DNA from: Azospirillum brasilense
GTDB lineage: Bacteria; Pseudomonadota; Alphaproteobacteria; Azospirillales; Azospirillaceae
NCBI RefSeq assembly: GCF_005222205.1
Contig: NZ_CP032348.1
Coordinates: 124,001-188,000, forward strand
DNA: 64,000 bases
Direction of reading: 5' to 3'
The notes beneath the pieces are model-generated. The model did no database searches, had not been told where the DNA came from, and was given only the letters and a program-made list of their open reading frames with translations. A program made the translations under genes and the position numbers. The number at the start of each line of letters is the position of its first letter. Within the stretch, counting starts at the first letter, position 1. Below, piece by piece: positions 58,419-64,000 of this stretch.

Positions 58419-58959
58419 CCTGCGCGAAGGTCAAGCTCAGGGCACCATAGGCTGATAATCGATGCCGGGCCAGTGAGCCATGCCGGAAGGGTTCCGTTGC
58501 AAAATCTGGCCGAGGGTGATCGCGCCTCCGGTCCAGCAACCTTTGGCAGCAGCTCCTAACAGAGCGCAGGATGGTGAGGAAGCGCGCCCAGCTGTCAGAA
58601 GATGCGGCCGCTTCGCAGGCATTGAAGGACGGCGCGTGCGATAGGTAGGCATCGCATGACTTCGTGGCCGGCATGGCCATGAACGCTAGGCCAATGGCTC
58701 CTATCGGTTCCAGTGCGCCGGCGAGGCGAAGAAGGGCGGGCAGCATGGTTCGATCCAGGGCGTCGGCGGTCTACAGTCTGCACATTTTGGCTGCGCAGGC
58801 CGGCGCCAAACAACCGCAATCTGCGTCCACCAGTTTGAGCGGCGCCGATCCGGGCATCAGCAAGCGGCCCCCTCCTGAGAGACGTAATGGCTTCAGGGTG
58901 GAGGTCCGGGGAAGTCGCGGTGCGGGTTCGCAGGGTAGGGGCGTCCCGAACGTCTGCGT
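58419..58959. other. 541-base stretch without a clear gene
   Basis: Open frames exist on minus (58437-58652 and 58396-58746) but neither has a good RBS, and each only partly looks like protein (GAITLGQILQRNPSGMAHW in one; APSFNACEAAASSDSWARFL in the other). A frameshift between these two would join them, so this may be a decayed gene upstream of the lipoprotein. I cannot support it further. Confidence 0.4.
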
Positions 58960-59322
58960 CTACTTTTTTCCTTCTGGTGAGCTTGTACCGTGCTCGGCCG
59001 CACTTTCCTGGTTATCATCCTTCCGAGGGTTCTGGGATTCAACTTGGTCCATAGCGTCATAAAGCTGGCCGAGCTGAATGCCTTTTACCGGTCCGTCAAG
59101 ATAGGCATTCCGTATATACCGATCTTGGTGGGAGAGATTGTCTCCCGTTTCAACGCAAAGCTGCACGTGCTTTACTGTCAAGATACCAATCTCGATCAAC
59201 TGCCGGAGCGCGTCCGATTCGGTCTTCAACCTTCTAGAAAATCGATAGTCTTCTACCTCCTGAGCTAGTTTCTCAGGCAGTGAGACGATTTTCCGCGTCG
59301 CCATAGTTTTCGGTCTAGCCAT
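58960..59322 (-). CDS. Ribbon-helix-helix protein
   Basis: 120 residues. MATRKIVSLPEKLAQEVEDY (about 7-26) and RFSRRLKTESDALRQLIEIG form the beta strand and two helices of a CopG/MetJ-type RHH DNA-binding domain. The C-terminal 70 residues (VKHVQLCVETGDNLSHQDRY) are not recognised. It is probably a repressor or antitoxin-like regulator. Just upstream are two palindromes (59348-59368 and 59379-59411) suitable for RHH binding, one of which recurs before another island gene, so it may regulate both itself and that gene. No toxin gene is adjacent. Confidence 0.7.
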   Translation of the reverse strand: MARPKTMATRKIVSLPEKLAQEVEDYRFSRRLKTESDALRQLIEIGILTVKHVQLCVETGDNLSHQDRYIRNAYLDGPVKGIQLGQLYDAMDQVESQNPRKDDNQESAAEHGTSSPEGKK

Positions 59323-59347
59323 GTCGGATACGATACCAAGATTAAGT

Positions 59348-59411
59348 GAGTTTGTGTATCACAAACTCGTTGACGACAGTTTCTGAGTATGTGAGTATCT
59401 GTATCAGAAAC
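59348..59411. promoter_or_regulatory. Palindromic operator region between divergent island genes
   Basis: GAGTTTGTG-TAT-CACAAACTC (59348-59368) is a perfect palindrome with a 3-base spacer. GTTTCTGA (59379-59386) pairs with TCAGAAAC (59404-59411). GAGTATCTGTATCAGAAAC (59393-59411) recurs almost exactly at 61932-61949. The region lies between the RHH gene (minus) and the gene starting at 59476 (plus). Confidence 0.6.
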
Positions 59412-59475
59412 AGCGGGGCCGCGTGCCGGCAAGCTGTGAACGCCACCGACACGTACCTAGCTGGAGCTGCGGGCC

Positions 59476-60120
59476 ATGACCGGTTCGGAGGACGTCACCC
59501 CTTTAACTGCAACTAGCGGACCTAGCCATCTTTATGTACTTGGCACAGCCCTCGGCACGATCATTGCCGAAGGTCGCCGGATGGATGCCGAGCGCGAGGC
59601 CGCTTCAGAGCAGATAGCTATACGCCTTGACGCTAAAGAGCGGGCTAATGGCGCCGCCCAGGCGGCAATTGAGCGCATGATCCTAGCAACCAAGGCTGTG
59701 AGCCTCGCCGACGCAGCTGTGCACACCCTGCATCTTCGGCACCTTGCCGACGATGTAGAGGCAGCGGTACGGGACGGTAATGATGAATCGGCGCAACGCG
59801 CCCTGTTCCTGATTGAACGATTGGCGCGGTCGATCTTTGATGTGCTGATTCGCGAAACGGGCGCCGATCCTGCGGAGTTGGCAGCCGACTACTTCCTCGC
59901 CTCCGCTGACCGCCTCTGGCCGCGCTTGGCCGCACAGAACCTTTTCGCCGCTGCTGTCGCAGCCTTTGAGGACCAAGCACGTGACACGCTCTCCGTTCCG
60001 GCAGAGCCAACGGGGGCGATGATTGATGCCGCCGTTCAAGCGACTGGTTGCGCCCCGGCCCAGGTTCGGCAGGGTTTCGCTGCTATGGTCCGCGCCTACC
60101 AGCAGGAGCGTGCAGCGTGA
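59476..60120 (+). CDS. Hypothetical island protein, helical
   Basis: 214 residues. It begins MTGSEDVTPLTATSGPSHLY and is largely alpha-helical (AAQAAIERMILATKAVSLAD, AQRALFLIERLARSIFDVLI, MIDAAVQATGCAPAQVRQGF) with no membrane helix, signal or recognisable motif. Its stop overlaps the GTG start of the next gene (GTGA), so the two are coupled. The shared operator region upstream suggests control by the RHH protein. Function unknown. Confidence 0.5.
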   Translation: MTGSEDVTPLTATSGPSHLYVLGTALGTIIAEGRRMDAEREAASEQIAIRLDAKERANGAAQAAIERMILATKAVSLADAAVHTLHLRHLADDVEAAVRDGNDESAQRALFLIERLARSIFDVLIRETGADPAELAADYFLASADRLWPRLAAQNLFAAAVAAFEDQARDTLSVPAEPTGAMIDAAVQATGCAPAQVRQGFAAMVRAYQQERAA

Positions 60121-60623
60121 GTGTTGTCGCCTTTCCATCCTACCGGGCTGATGATCTCCGCTTCGCCCCGTGCACCGAGGTACATCGGCTCTCCCTGCCT
60201 GATGCTGCCGACTGGCAGCAGCAAATCATCGCGGAGTGTCGGCGGCAGCGTAGCCTTTCCCCGGCAGTATTTGCCTTCCTGAAGAGCGAGCGTCTGCTGA
60301 ACCGGTGCACTTTCCTGGCATCAGAGCGGCCGGCAGCGCCGCTCCTGTTTAAGTACATCGGCGCTCCGACGCTGAGTGTGCTGGGCAGGGCGTGGGGCCG
60401 GTCCATGCTCAACCAGCCGGAGGAAGTTGATCCGCACGCCGAGTTCGCACATAGCATTGGCCTGCAATACGTCGAAGCCATCTGTGGAGGTGAAGCCCTG
60501 TTCAACAAGATCACCGTTACGGGCCTTGGACGCCCCTTTGTCTATACGCACGCGGTTTATGGCTGGGCGGAAGGCGGACGCCGTGCCGTGCTGTCGGCCG
60601 TCGATGTCCAGACGCTGCATTGA
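60117..60623 (+). CDS. Hypothetical island protein, coupled to the previous gene
   Basis: 168 residues from GTG 60117. The frame extends upstream, but the GTGA overlap gives the natural start. Residues 25-150 (CTEVHRLSLPDAADWQQQII, SPAVFAFLKSERLLNRCTFL, APTLSVLGRAWGRSMLNQPE, AFAHSIGLQYVEAICGGEAL) have the overall pattern of a single PAS-like sensory domain, but the match is weak. FNKITVTGLGRPFVYTHAVY suggests a late beta sheet. No output domain. Likely acts with the upstream protein. Confidence 0.5.
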   Translation: MSVVAFPSYRADDLRFAPCTEVHRLSLPDAADWQQQIIAECRRQRSLSPAVFAFLKSERLLNRCTFLASERPAAPLLFKYIGAPTLSVLGRAWGRSMLNQPEEVDPHAEFAHSIGLQYVEAICGGEALFNKITVTGLGRPFVYTHAVYGWAEGGRRAVLSAVDVQTLH

Positions 60624-60642
60624 ATCGTGATCGACCTGCTCG

Positions 60643-61041
60643 TCAAGGGGCGCTCGGCAGACGGGCGCCTCCACGGGCATAGATCTGCTGTGGCGCACAG
60701 TATTCATCGAGCTGCACGACGACTGCTCCAGGCTGGCTGTTCATCCCCACCCAGGCATCATAGCCGACGATTTCCCCTCTATTGATATCGCGATAAAGCC
60801 CGTAGGTCAGATAGCGGACATCGGATACCGGTATTCGTGCTCCGGCGAGGGACGACGCGACAACCTCATTGCAAGCGTTTGAGCTTAGCTGATCCAGAGC
60901 GCTCACCGCGCCGGGTTCTGGAGCAGCCTGCGGCGGCGGGCTAAGGTTGGCGCAGGCCGCTATGAGCAATGCCGACGCAACGCTCCCACACCGAACCGCC
61001 GCTTTGAAGGATATCAGTTTTCCAACCCCCTGCTTCCTCAC
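60643..61041 (-). CDS. Small island lipoprotein
   Basis: 132 residues from GTG 61041, which has GGAGG about 9 bases upstream. Signal with lipobox CGSVASALLIAACANLSPPP, Cys near 33. Mature part: ALDQLSSNACNEVVASSLAG, ARIPVSDVRYLTYGLYRDIN, EIVGYDAWVGMNSQPGAVVV and QLDEYCAPQQIYARGGAR, with a second Cys that could pair with another. An ATG at 61101 is a possible longer start but lacks a good RBS. Not recognised; it lies after a convergent gene and before the GNAT-like gene on the same strand. Confidence 0.55.
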   Translation of the reverse strand: MRKQGVGKLISFKAAVRCGSVASALLIAACANLSPPPQAAPEPGAVSALDQLSSNACNEVVASSLAGARIPVSDVRYLTYGLYRDINRGEIVGYDAWVGMNSQPGAVVVQLDEYCAPQQIYARGGARLPSAP

Positions 61042-61113
61042 GGCTCTGCCCTCCAGCTCACCAGCCTCATTCCTCAGGGGTAACAGGAATGAGGCTTCCA
61101 TGTGCCAGGCGCG

Positions 61114-61854
61114 TCAGGTCGTGGCCATGTGGGGGATGATCTCCAGGTCCAGCGCGACAGCCGCCCGGCTCCACCGCATGAGGTGCAGCGGGAGCCGGCC
61201 GACGCCGTTCTGGTGATAGAGGATGCCCGGCCGCTCCTCCAGCCGGCGGCGACCACCGCCCCGGCCGCTCCACACCGGCACCGTCTCCGGATCGACCAGC
61301 CCAACCACCCACTTCGGGTTCCAGCGGGATAGAGCAACAAGCCGCACCAGCTCGCCGAGCCGATGGAACAGGCCGGCACCGCGCCAGTCCGGACGGGTCC
61401 AGCCGGCGACGATCCAGGCCACCGACCCGCGGGTGTCGTGCGCGGCCTCGCTGGCGACGAAGGCCCATTCATCCGCCGGCGCCGAGCCAGGATCGTGCAG
61501 CGCCGACAGATCCGCCAGCCGGGCGCCGAAGCTGGATGCGGAGCAGTCGAGCAGCACCACGGCGTGCGTGGCAACCACCTCCCCTTCCCCGTCGACCAGC
61601 CCGAGCCAGAAGGACGGGGCACTGGCGGGCTTGGGCAGGAGCGGGAACCAGCTATTGCGGTGCCGGGCGTTCAGTTGCTCCAGGTCCGGCCAGGACTCGC
61701 ACAGGATCGATGTCACGCCGCGGGCGACCAGTTCGCCGCAGAGACGGTCACGCGCGGCGCCCAGCGCTGGGGCGAGCGGGCTGGTGCCCAGCGACAGGGT
61801 CTCGACGAGCCGAAAGTCAGGCGCGACAGTGCGCGCCGGGAACATGGCGTTCAT
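61114..61854 (-). CDS. Island protein, possibly GNAT-fold
   Basis: 246 residues. Not recognised by any specific motif, but WTRPDWRGAGLFHRLGELVR followed by LVALSRWNPKWVVGLVDPET has the look of the acetyl-CoA-binding loop and following strand of a GNAT acetyltransferase (R-x-x-G-x-G/A is degenerate here). An early segment TSILCESWPDLEQLNARHRN may be a helical subdomain. The gene is preceded by the second copy of the island operator motif (61932-61949). Function and substrate unknown. Confidence 0.45.
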   Translation of the reverse strand: MNAMFPARTVAPDFRLVETLSLGTSPLAPALGAARDRLCGELVARGVTSILCESWPDLEQLNARHRNSWFPLLPKPASAPSFWLGLVDGEGEVVATHAVVLLDCSASSFGARLADLSALHDPGSAPADEWAFVASEAAHDTRGSVAWIVAGWTRPDWRGAGLFHRLGELVRLVALSRWNPKWVVGLVDPETVPVWSGRGGGRRRLEERPGILYHQNGVGRLPLHLMRWSRAAVALDLEIIPHMATT

Positions 61855-62160
61855 GGTGGTTTCCTTTATGGTCGTGGCGAAAGGGATGGAAGCCAGCTAA
61901 GTCGGTACGGCTCTGGTTCAGCAACGAAACCGAGTATCTGTTTCAGAACAGATCTCTGTAGGTGTCAAACAGGGCTTTCCTGCCGGGAGGAGAGCTAAGG
62001 AGTTGTCGCCTGCGCGCAAAACAGCGAGCAGGCGACAACGCAGGTTTTAAATTAACACGGCACCCATTCACGTCAGCAATGCGCAAATCGTCAAGTATTA
62101 TCTGCGCTTTTTGGCGGCGCAAGACAATCTTAACACCTAACCATCGAAAGGATGCAGAAA
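61855..62160. other. Spacer with operator-like site and hairpin
   Basis: No gene seen. It contains GAGTATCTGTTTCAGAAC (61932-61949), nearly identical to 59393-59411, and a perfect 12-bp hairpin GTTGTCGCCTGC (62002-62013) with GCAGGCGACAAC (62028-62039), which sits about 120 bases before the AT-rich orphan gene. The base composition turns AT-rich near 62045. Confidence 0.6.
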
Positions 62161-62928
62161 ATGATCGTCGTCAAAATCGGCCGCTTTATGCACAGCAGCT
62201 TTAGAAGCATGGTAATTGAGGCAGCAATTAAGGAAATTAAGGGGTTTGGGGACGAATGTACGGCGGAAATACTTAAAGATGGGTACTCTGAAGAAGAAAG
62301 TAATTTGCAATCTTTAATCAGGATTCTATCATATGGATTAAGTGAAATCATCAATCACTGTCGTGAGAATGAAAATAACGTCAGTATATCAACAATTTTT
62401 AACTGCACCAAGAATTCGAACAGAATTCACGATAAAATTATCAAAGTGGAAAGCGATGCAGAAATGTTAATTGCTCACGCCAAGAAAAGGATAATAAGAG
62501 AACTCGATGAATACATTATATTGAATAAACCTGATTTGATGTTTATTGAATACAACTTGTATCATCCCAGCTCTGATAATGTGAACCATCTTATATCTGC
62601 GGATTTTTTTAAAAGGCAGAGCAAAATTGAGTTTGTTCTTATAACCGGCACTGTAATTGACAAGTCTATAACAAGTAAGCTGCCAAAGAATGTTCACACA
62701 ACGTGCGTAGGAGTCGATGGGCCACGCCAAGAAGCGCAAGATATATATATAAATTATGTAAAAAAAGTTATTAGCAGAGCGGCAAACATGATTAAACAAT
62801 CAAATCGTGCCAGCTGGGCCAAAGACGAAACAGGAAAAATCATGATACGCCCTCCTCTTACTGAAGAGGATTTACCTCAATCGGTAGAAGAAATACCAGA
62901 TTTCATTGAAGGAGAAAACATGGAATAA
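62161..62928 (+). CDS. AT-rich orphan gene of unknown function
   Basis: 255 residues from ATG 62161, chosen because AAAGG lies about 8 bases upstream; ATG 62152 is too close to it. The DNA is far more AT-rich than anything else here and uses rare codons (ATA, TTA, AAA), a sign of recent transfer. Residues 1-120 are helical (FRSMVIEAAIKEIKGFGDEC, NLQSLIRILSYGLSEIINHC). Residues 125-200 (NKPDLMFIEYNLYHPSSDNV, SKIEFVLITGTVIDKSITSK) hint at an alpha/beta domain, perhaps a degenerate receiver. The C-terminus is acidic and Pro-rich. No signal or membrane helix. A defence or host-control role is possible but only inference. Confidence 0.5.
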   Translation: MIVVKIGRFMHSSFRSMVIEAAIKEIKGFGDECTAEILKDGYSEEESNLQSLIRILSYGLSEIINHCRENENNVSISTIFNCTKNSNRIHDKIIKVESDAEMLIAHAKKRIIRELDEYIILNKPDLMFIEYNLYHPSSDNVNHLISADFFKRQSKIEFVLITGTVIDKSITSKLPKNVHTTCVGVDGPRQEAQDIYINYVKKVISRAANMIKQSNRASWAKDETGKIMIRPPLTEEDLPQSVEEIPDFIEGENME

Positions 62929-63000
62929 TCGTTTACGGAAGAAAAGTTCCGTATGAAGGCCGGTGAAACGACGCAATAACCGGATATCTTTTAGATGAAG

Positions 63001-63030
63001 TAGTGGCGCCACAAAAAAGTGGCGCCACTA
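63001..63030 (+). terminator. Perfect hairpin after the AT-rich gene
   Basis: TAGTGGCGCCAC (63001-63012) and GTGGCGCCACTA (63019-63030) are perfect complements around an AAAAAA loop. It lies 73 bases after the stop. Each arm contains the GGCGCC palindrome; TCTCT follows. It acts as a terminator or as a recombination/replication mark. Confidence 0.65.
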
Positions 63031-63085
63031 TCTCTAGTCCAGAAATAAAATAATCCTATGATATCGGGCAGTCGTGGCTCCAGCC

Positions 63086-63229
63086 TCACTGCCCACCTCT
63101 CAACACCGGGCAGACCTTGGCCAGCAGTGCCGGCAGGAGATCGGTTCCGGCGAAGTAGTCCACGGCGCCGACGACGGCGAGGGCGCCCAGGACGAGCAGC
63201 TTCTTGGACTTGAGGACGTTCATGGTCAT
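63086..63229 (-). CDS. 47-residue membrane peptide
   Basis: Reads MTMNVLKSKKLLVLGALAVV and then GAVDYFAGTDLLPALLAKVC, ending PVLRGGQ, from ATG 63229 with GGAGG 5 bases upstream. A lysine-rich head precedes one membrane helix (about 10-25). This is too short for the usual gene callers but has a strong RBS and clear composition. Comparable small hydrophobic proteins occur in phage-like islands, sometimes as lysis or anchor peptides; no function can be named. Confidence 0.55.
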   Translation of the reverse strand: MTMNVLKSKKLLVLGALAVVGAVDYFAGTDLLPALLAKVCPVLRGGQ

Positions 63230-63312
63230 GCCCCTCCTCTGGGCACGAAAAAGCCGCCGGGCGGGATGCCGGGCGGCGGGGATGGATCAGCAGTGGGGGT
63301 GTTCGTCGGCGG

Positions 63313-63651
63313 CTACAGCTGCTCTCTGGCCTCCGTCAGGAAGGCTTGGCAGCGGTTCATCTCGTCACGCAGCCATTCCCGGTAACCAGGCGTTCCCGGC
63401 GCCGGCGGCTCGGCCGGCTGGATGTGGCAGCCCCGGCGACCGCAGCCACCACAGCGCGCCCGGCAGGCCAGGGTGACGAGATCGGTGGCCGGGTCGAATT
63501 TCGCGAGCAGCAGCTTCATGTCCCGGCAGCTCTGGCGGCGACAGGCCGGGCACCAGAACTCAAGCCGCGTGACGCCTCGCTTCGCCAGGGTGCCCAGGGC
63601 GTTGAGCCTGTACGACGGTTCGTGTTTCGGCGGGTGGTTCGGTGCCGGCAT
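63313..63651 (-). CDS. Cysteine-rich hypothetical protein with zinc-ribbon-like motifs
   Basis: 112 residues. Two Cys clusters: EFWCPACRRQSCRDMKLLLA (about 32-51) and LACRARCGGCGRRGCHIQPA (about 61-80), with CPxC and CxxC-like spacings able to hold one or two zinc ions. A helical tail follows (PGYREWLRDEMNRCQAFLTE). Likely a small nucleic-acid-binding or regulatory protein of a phage-like island. Not assignable to a named family from sequence alone. Confidence 0.55.
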   Translation of the reverse strand: MPAPNHPPKHEPSYRLNALGTLAKRGVTRLEFWCPACRRQSCRDMKLLLAKFDPATDLVTLACRARCGGCGRRGCHIQPAEPPAPGTPGYREWLRDEMNRCQAFLTEAREQL

Positions 63652-63838
63652 ACGGGAACGTTACGAGAACATTCCTAGGCGGTCAACGGGGTGAATGGCG
63701 GGTCGGCGGCGATCCCGTTGTGACCTTGCCGGCCGCGGCGCGAGAGCCCCGTTTTATGTGAGATCCATCACATGTTTTTCGGCTCCAACTCCACGACTGT
63801 GCATACGGAAGAATGCAACGTGTCGCGTGGTGGATGCC

Positions 63839-64000
63839 ATGTCATCGAAGAAGCTCAGGAACGTTTGCGTCGCCGGGAAGCGCACCAGCATGCGGCTGGA
63901 GCCGGCCTTCTGGGACGCCCTGGCGGAGATCGCGCAGAGGGAGGGCCTGACGGTCGGCGCGCTGTGCACCCGCCTCGCCGAGCGGATGGATGCCCAGGAC
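63839..64000 (+). CDS. RHH_4-type ribbon-helix-helix protein (3' end cut by window)
   Basis: 54 codons from ATG 63839 to the edge. NVCVAGKRTSMRLEPAFWDA (about 8-27) followed by LAEIAQREGLTVGALCTRLA is the characteristic RHH_4 pattern with FWDAL and a 'G-L-(T/S)-(V/L)' turn before helix 2. This domain is common in alphaproteobacteria, often fused to nothing else, and binds DNA as a dimer. It is the last gene visible and belongs to the island or its continuation. The sequence is open at the edge; full length is unknown. Confidence 0.8.
   Translation, partial: MSSKKLRNVCVAGKRTSMRLEPAFWDALAEIAQREGLTVGALCTRLAERMDAQD

Larger units (their letters stand above)
56885..64000. mobile_element. Left part of a genomic island integrated at tRNA-Arg
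   Basis: From the tRNA fragment to the right edge the gene content changes: small lipoproteins, ribbon-helix-helix proteins, an IS1380 remnant, an AT-rich orphan and short phage-like proteins, with lower and uneven GC. No housekeeping gene occurs in this part. Given the tRNA direction, the element extends right, and the intact tRNA-Arg and probably the integrase lie beyond 64000. Whether it is a prophage, plasmid-derived or ICE is not decided. Confidence 0.7.

Noticed and set aside
58437..58652. Small minus-strand gene in the island
   Set aside because: No RBS and no sequence support; kept only as a possible pseudogene trace.

Overview
The window looks like a chromosomal segment of a high-GC alphaproteobacterium, most likely Azospirillum or a close relative in the Rhodospirillales. 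This is inferred from gene content: alphaproteobacterial flagellar accessory genes (motE, DUF6468, an FtcR/Rem-like regulator), a phaR-phaCAB polyhydroxyalkanoate cluster, several 'Azospirillum-style' conserved hypotheticals and a TTAA-N7-TTAA (CtrA-type) box. No rRNA gene is present to fix the species.

Layout. 1-9.9 kb: flagellar export, basal-body and switch genes in two divergent blocks (fliL-fliM-DUF6468-motE-fliK on minus; fliF-fliH-fliN-fliP-X-fliG-Y on plus), followed by an atypical OmpR-type regulator at 10.06-10.84 kb. 11-20.3 kb: mixed housekeeping and unknown genes (coiled-coil protein, small lipoprotein, methyltransferase, a hydrolase lacking its nucleophile, MarC, leucine dehydrogenase, DUF2076, AI-2E-type permease, HAD phosphatase, lipid kinase). 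20.3-28.4 kb: a 2-keto-3-deoxygluconate (pectin/uronate) locus (kduD, kduI, a FadR-type GntR regulator, kdgT) with gap and a large MscS channel. One AT-rich operator-like motif recurs in front of the regulator operon, kdgT and gap, suggesting one regulon linking uptake, isomerisation and the triose-phosphate exit. 28.5-35 kb: tRNA-Leu and tRNA-Ala, a Tat-exported superoxide dismutase, a cobalamin riboswitch ahead of a CbiM-type permease, a two-domain glycosyltransferase-like protein and a glutathionylspermidine-synthase-family protein. 35-39.8 kb: PHB synthesis and its repressor. 40-43 kb: a three-lipoprotein operon and a complete IS5-family element with CTAG target duplication. 43-56.8 kb: MFS exporter, LysR, Nudix, EAL phosphodiesterase, ychF, a probable copper-type TonB receptor with tonB and a DUF2946 protein, polA, a DUF6766-like membrane protein and a small membrane protein.

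At 56.885 kb a 3' tRNA-Arg(CCG) fragment without its 5' half marks one end of an integrated element. From there to the right edge the sequence changes: small unknown lipoproteins, two ribbon-helix-helix proteins, an IS1380 remnant fused to foreign sequence, a strikingly AT-rich orphan gene between two perfect hairpins, and repeated operator-like palindromes. The intact tRNA and the integrase should lie beyond the right edge.

The parts most worth following up are the shared kdu/kdg/gap operator, the tRNA-bounded island with its own repeated operator and orphan gene, the out-of-frame overlap at phaC, the CtrA-type sites near the atypical flagellar regulator and the EAL gene, and the predicted inactive hydrolase. 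All domain names come from reading the translated sequence; no database search was run.
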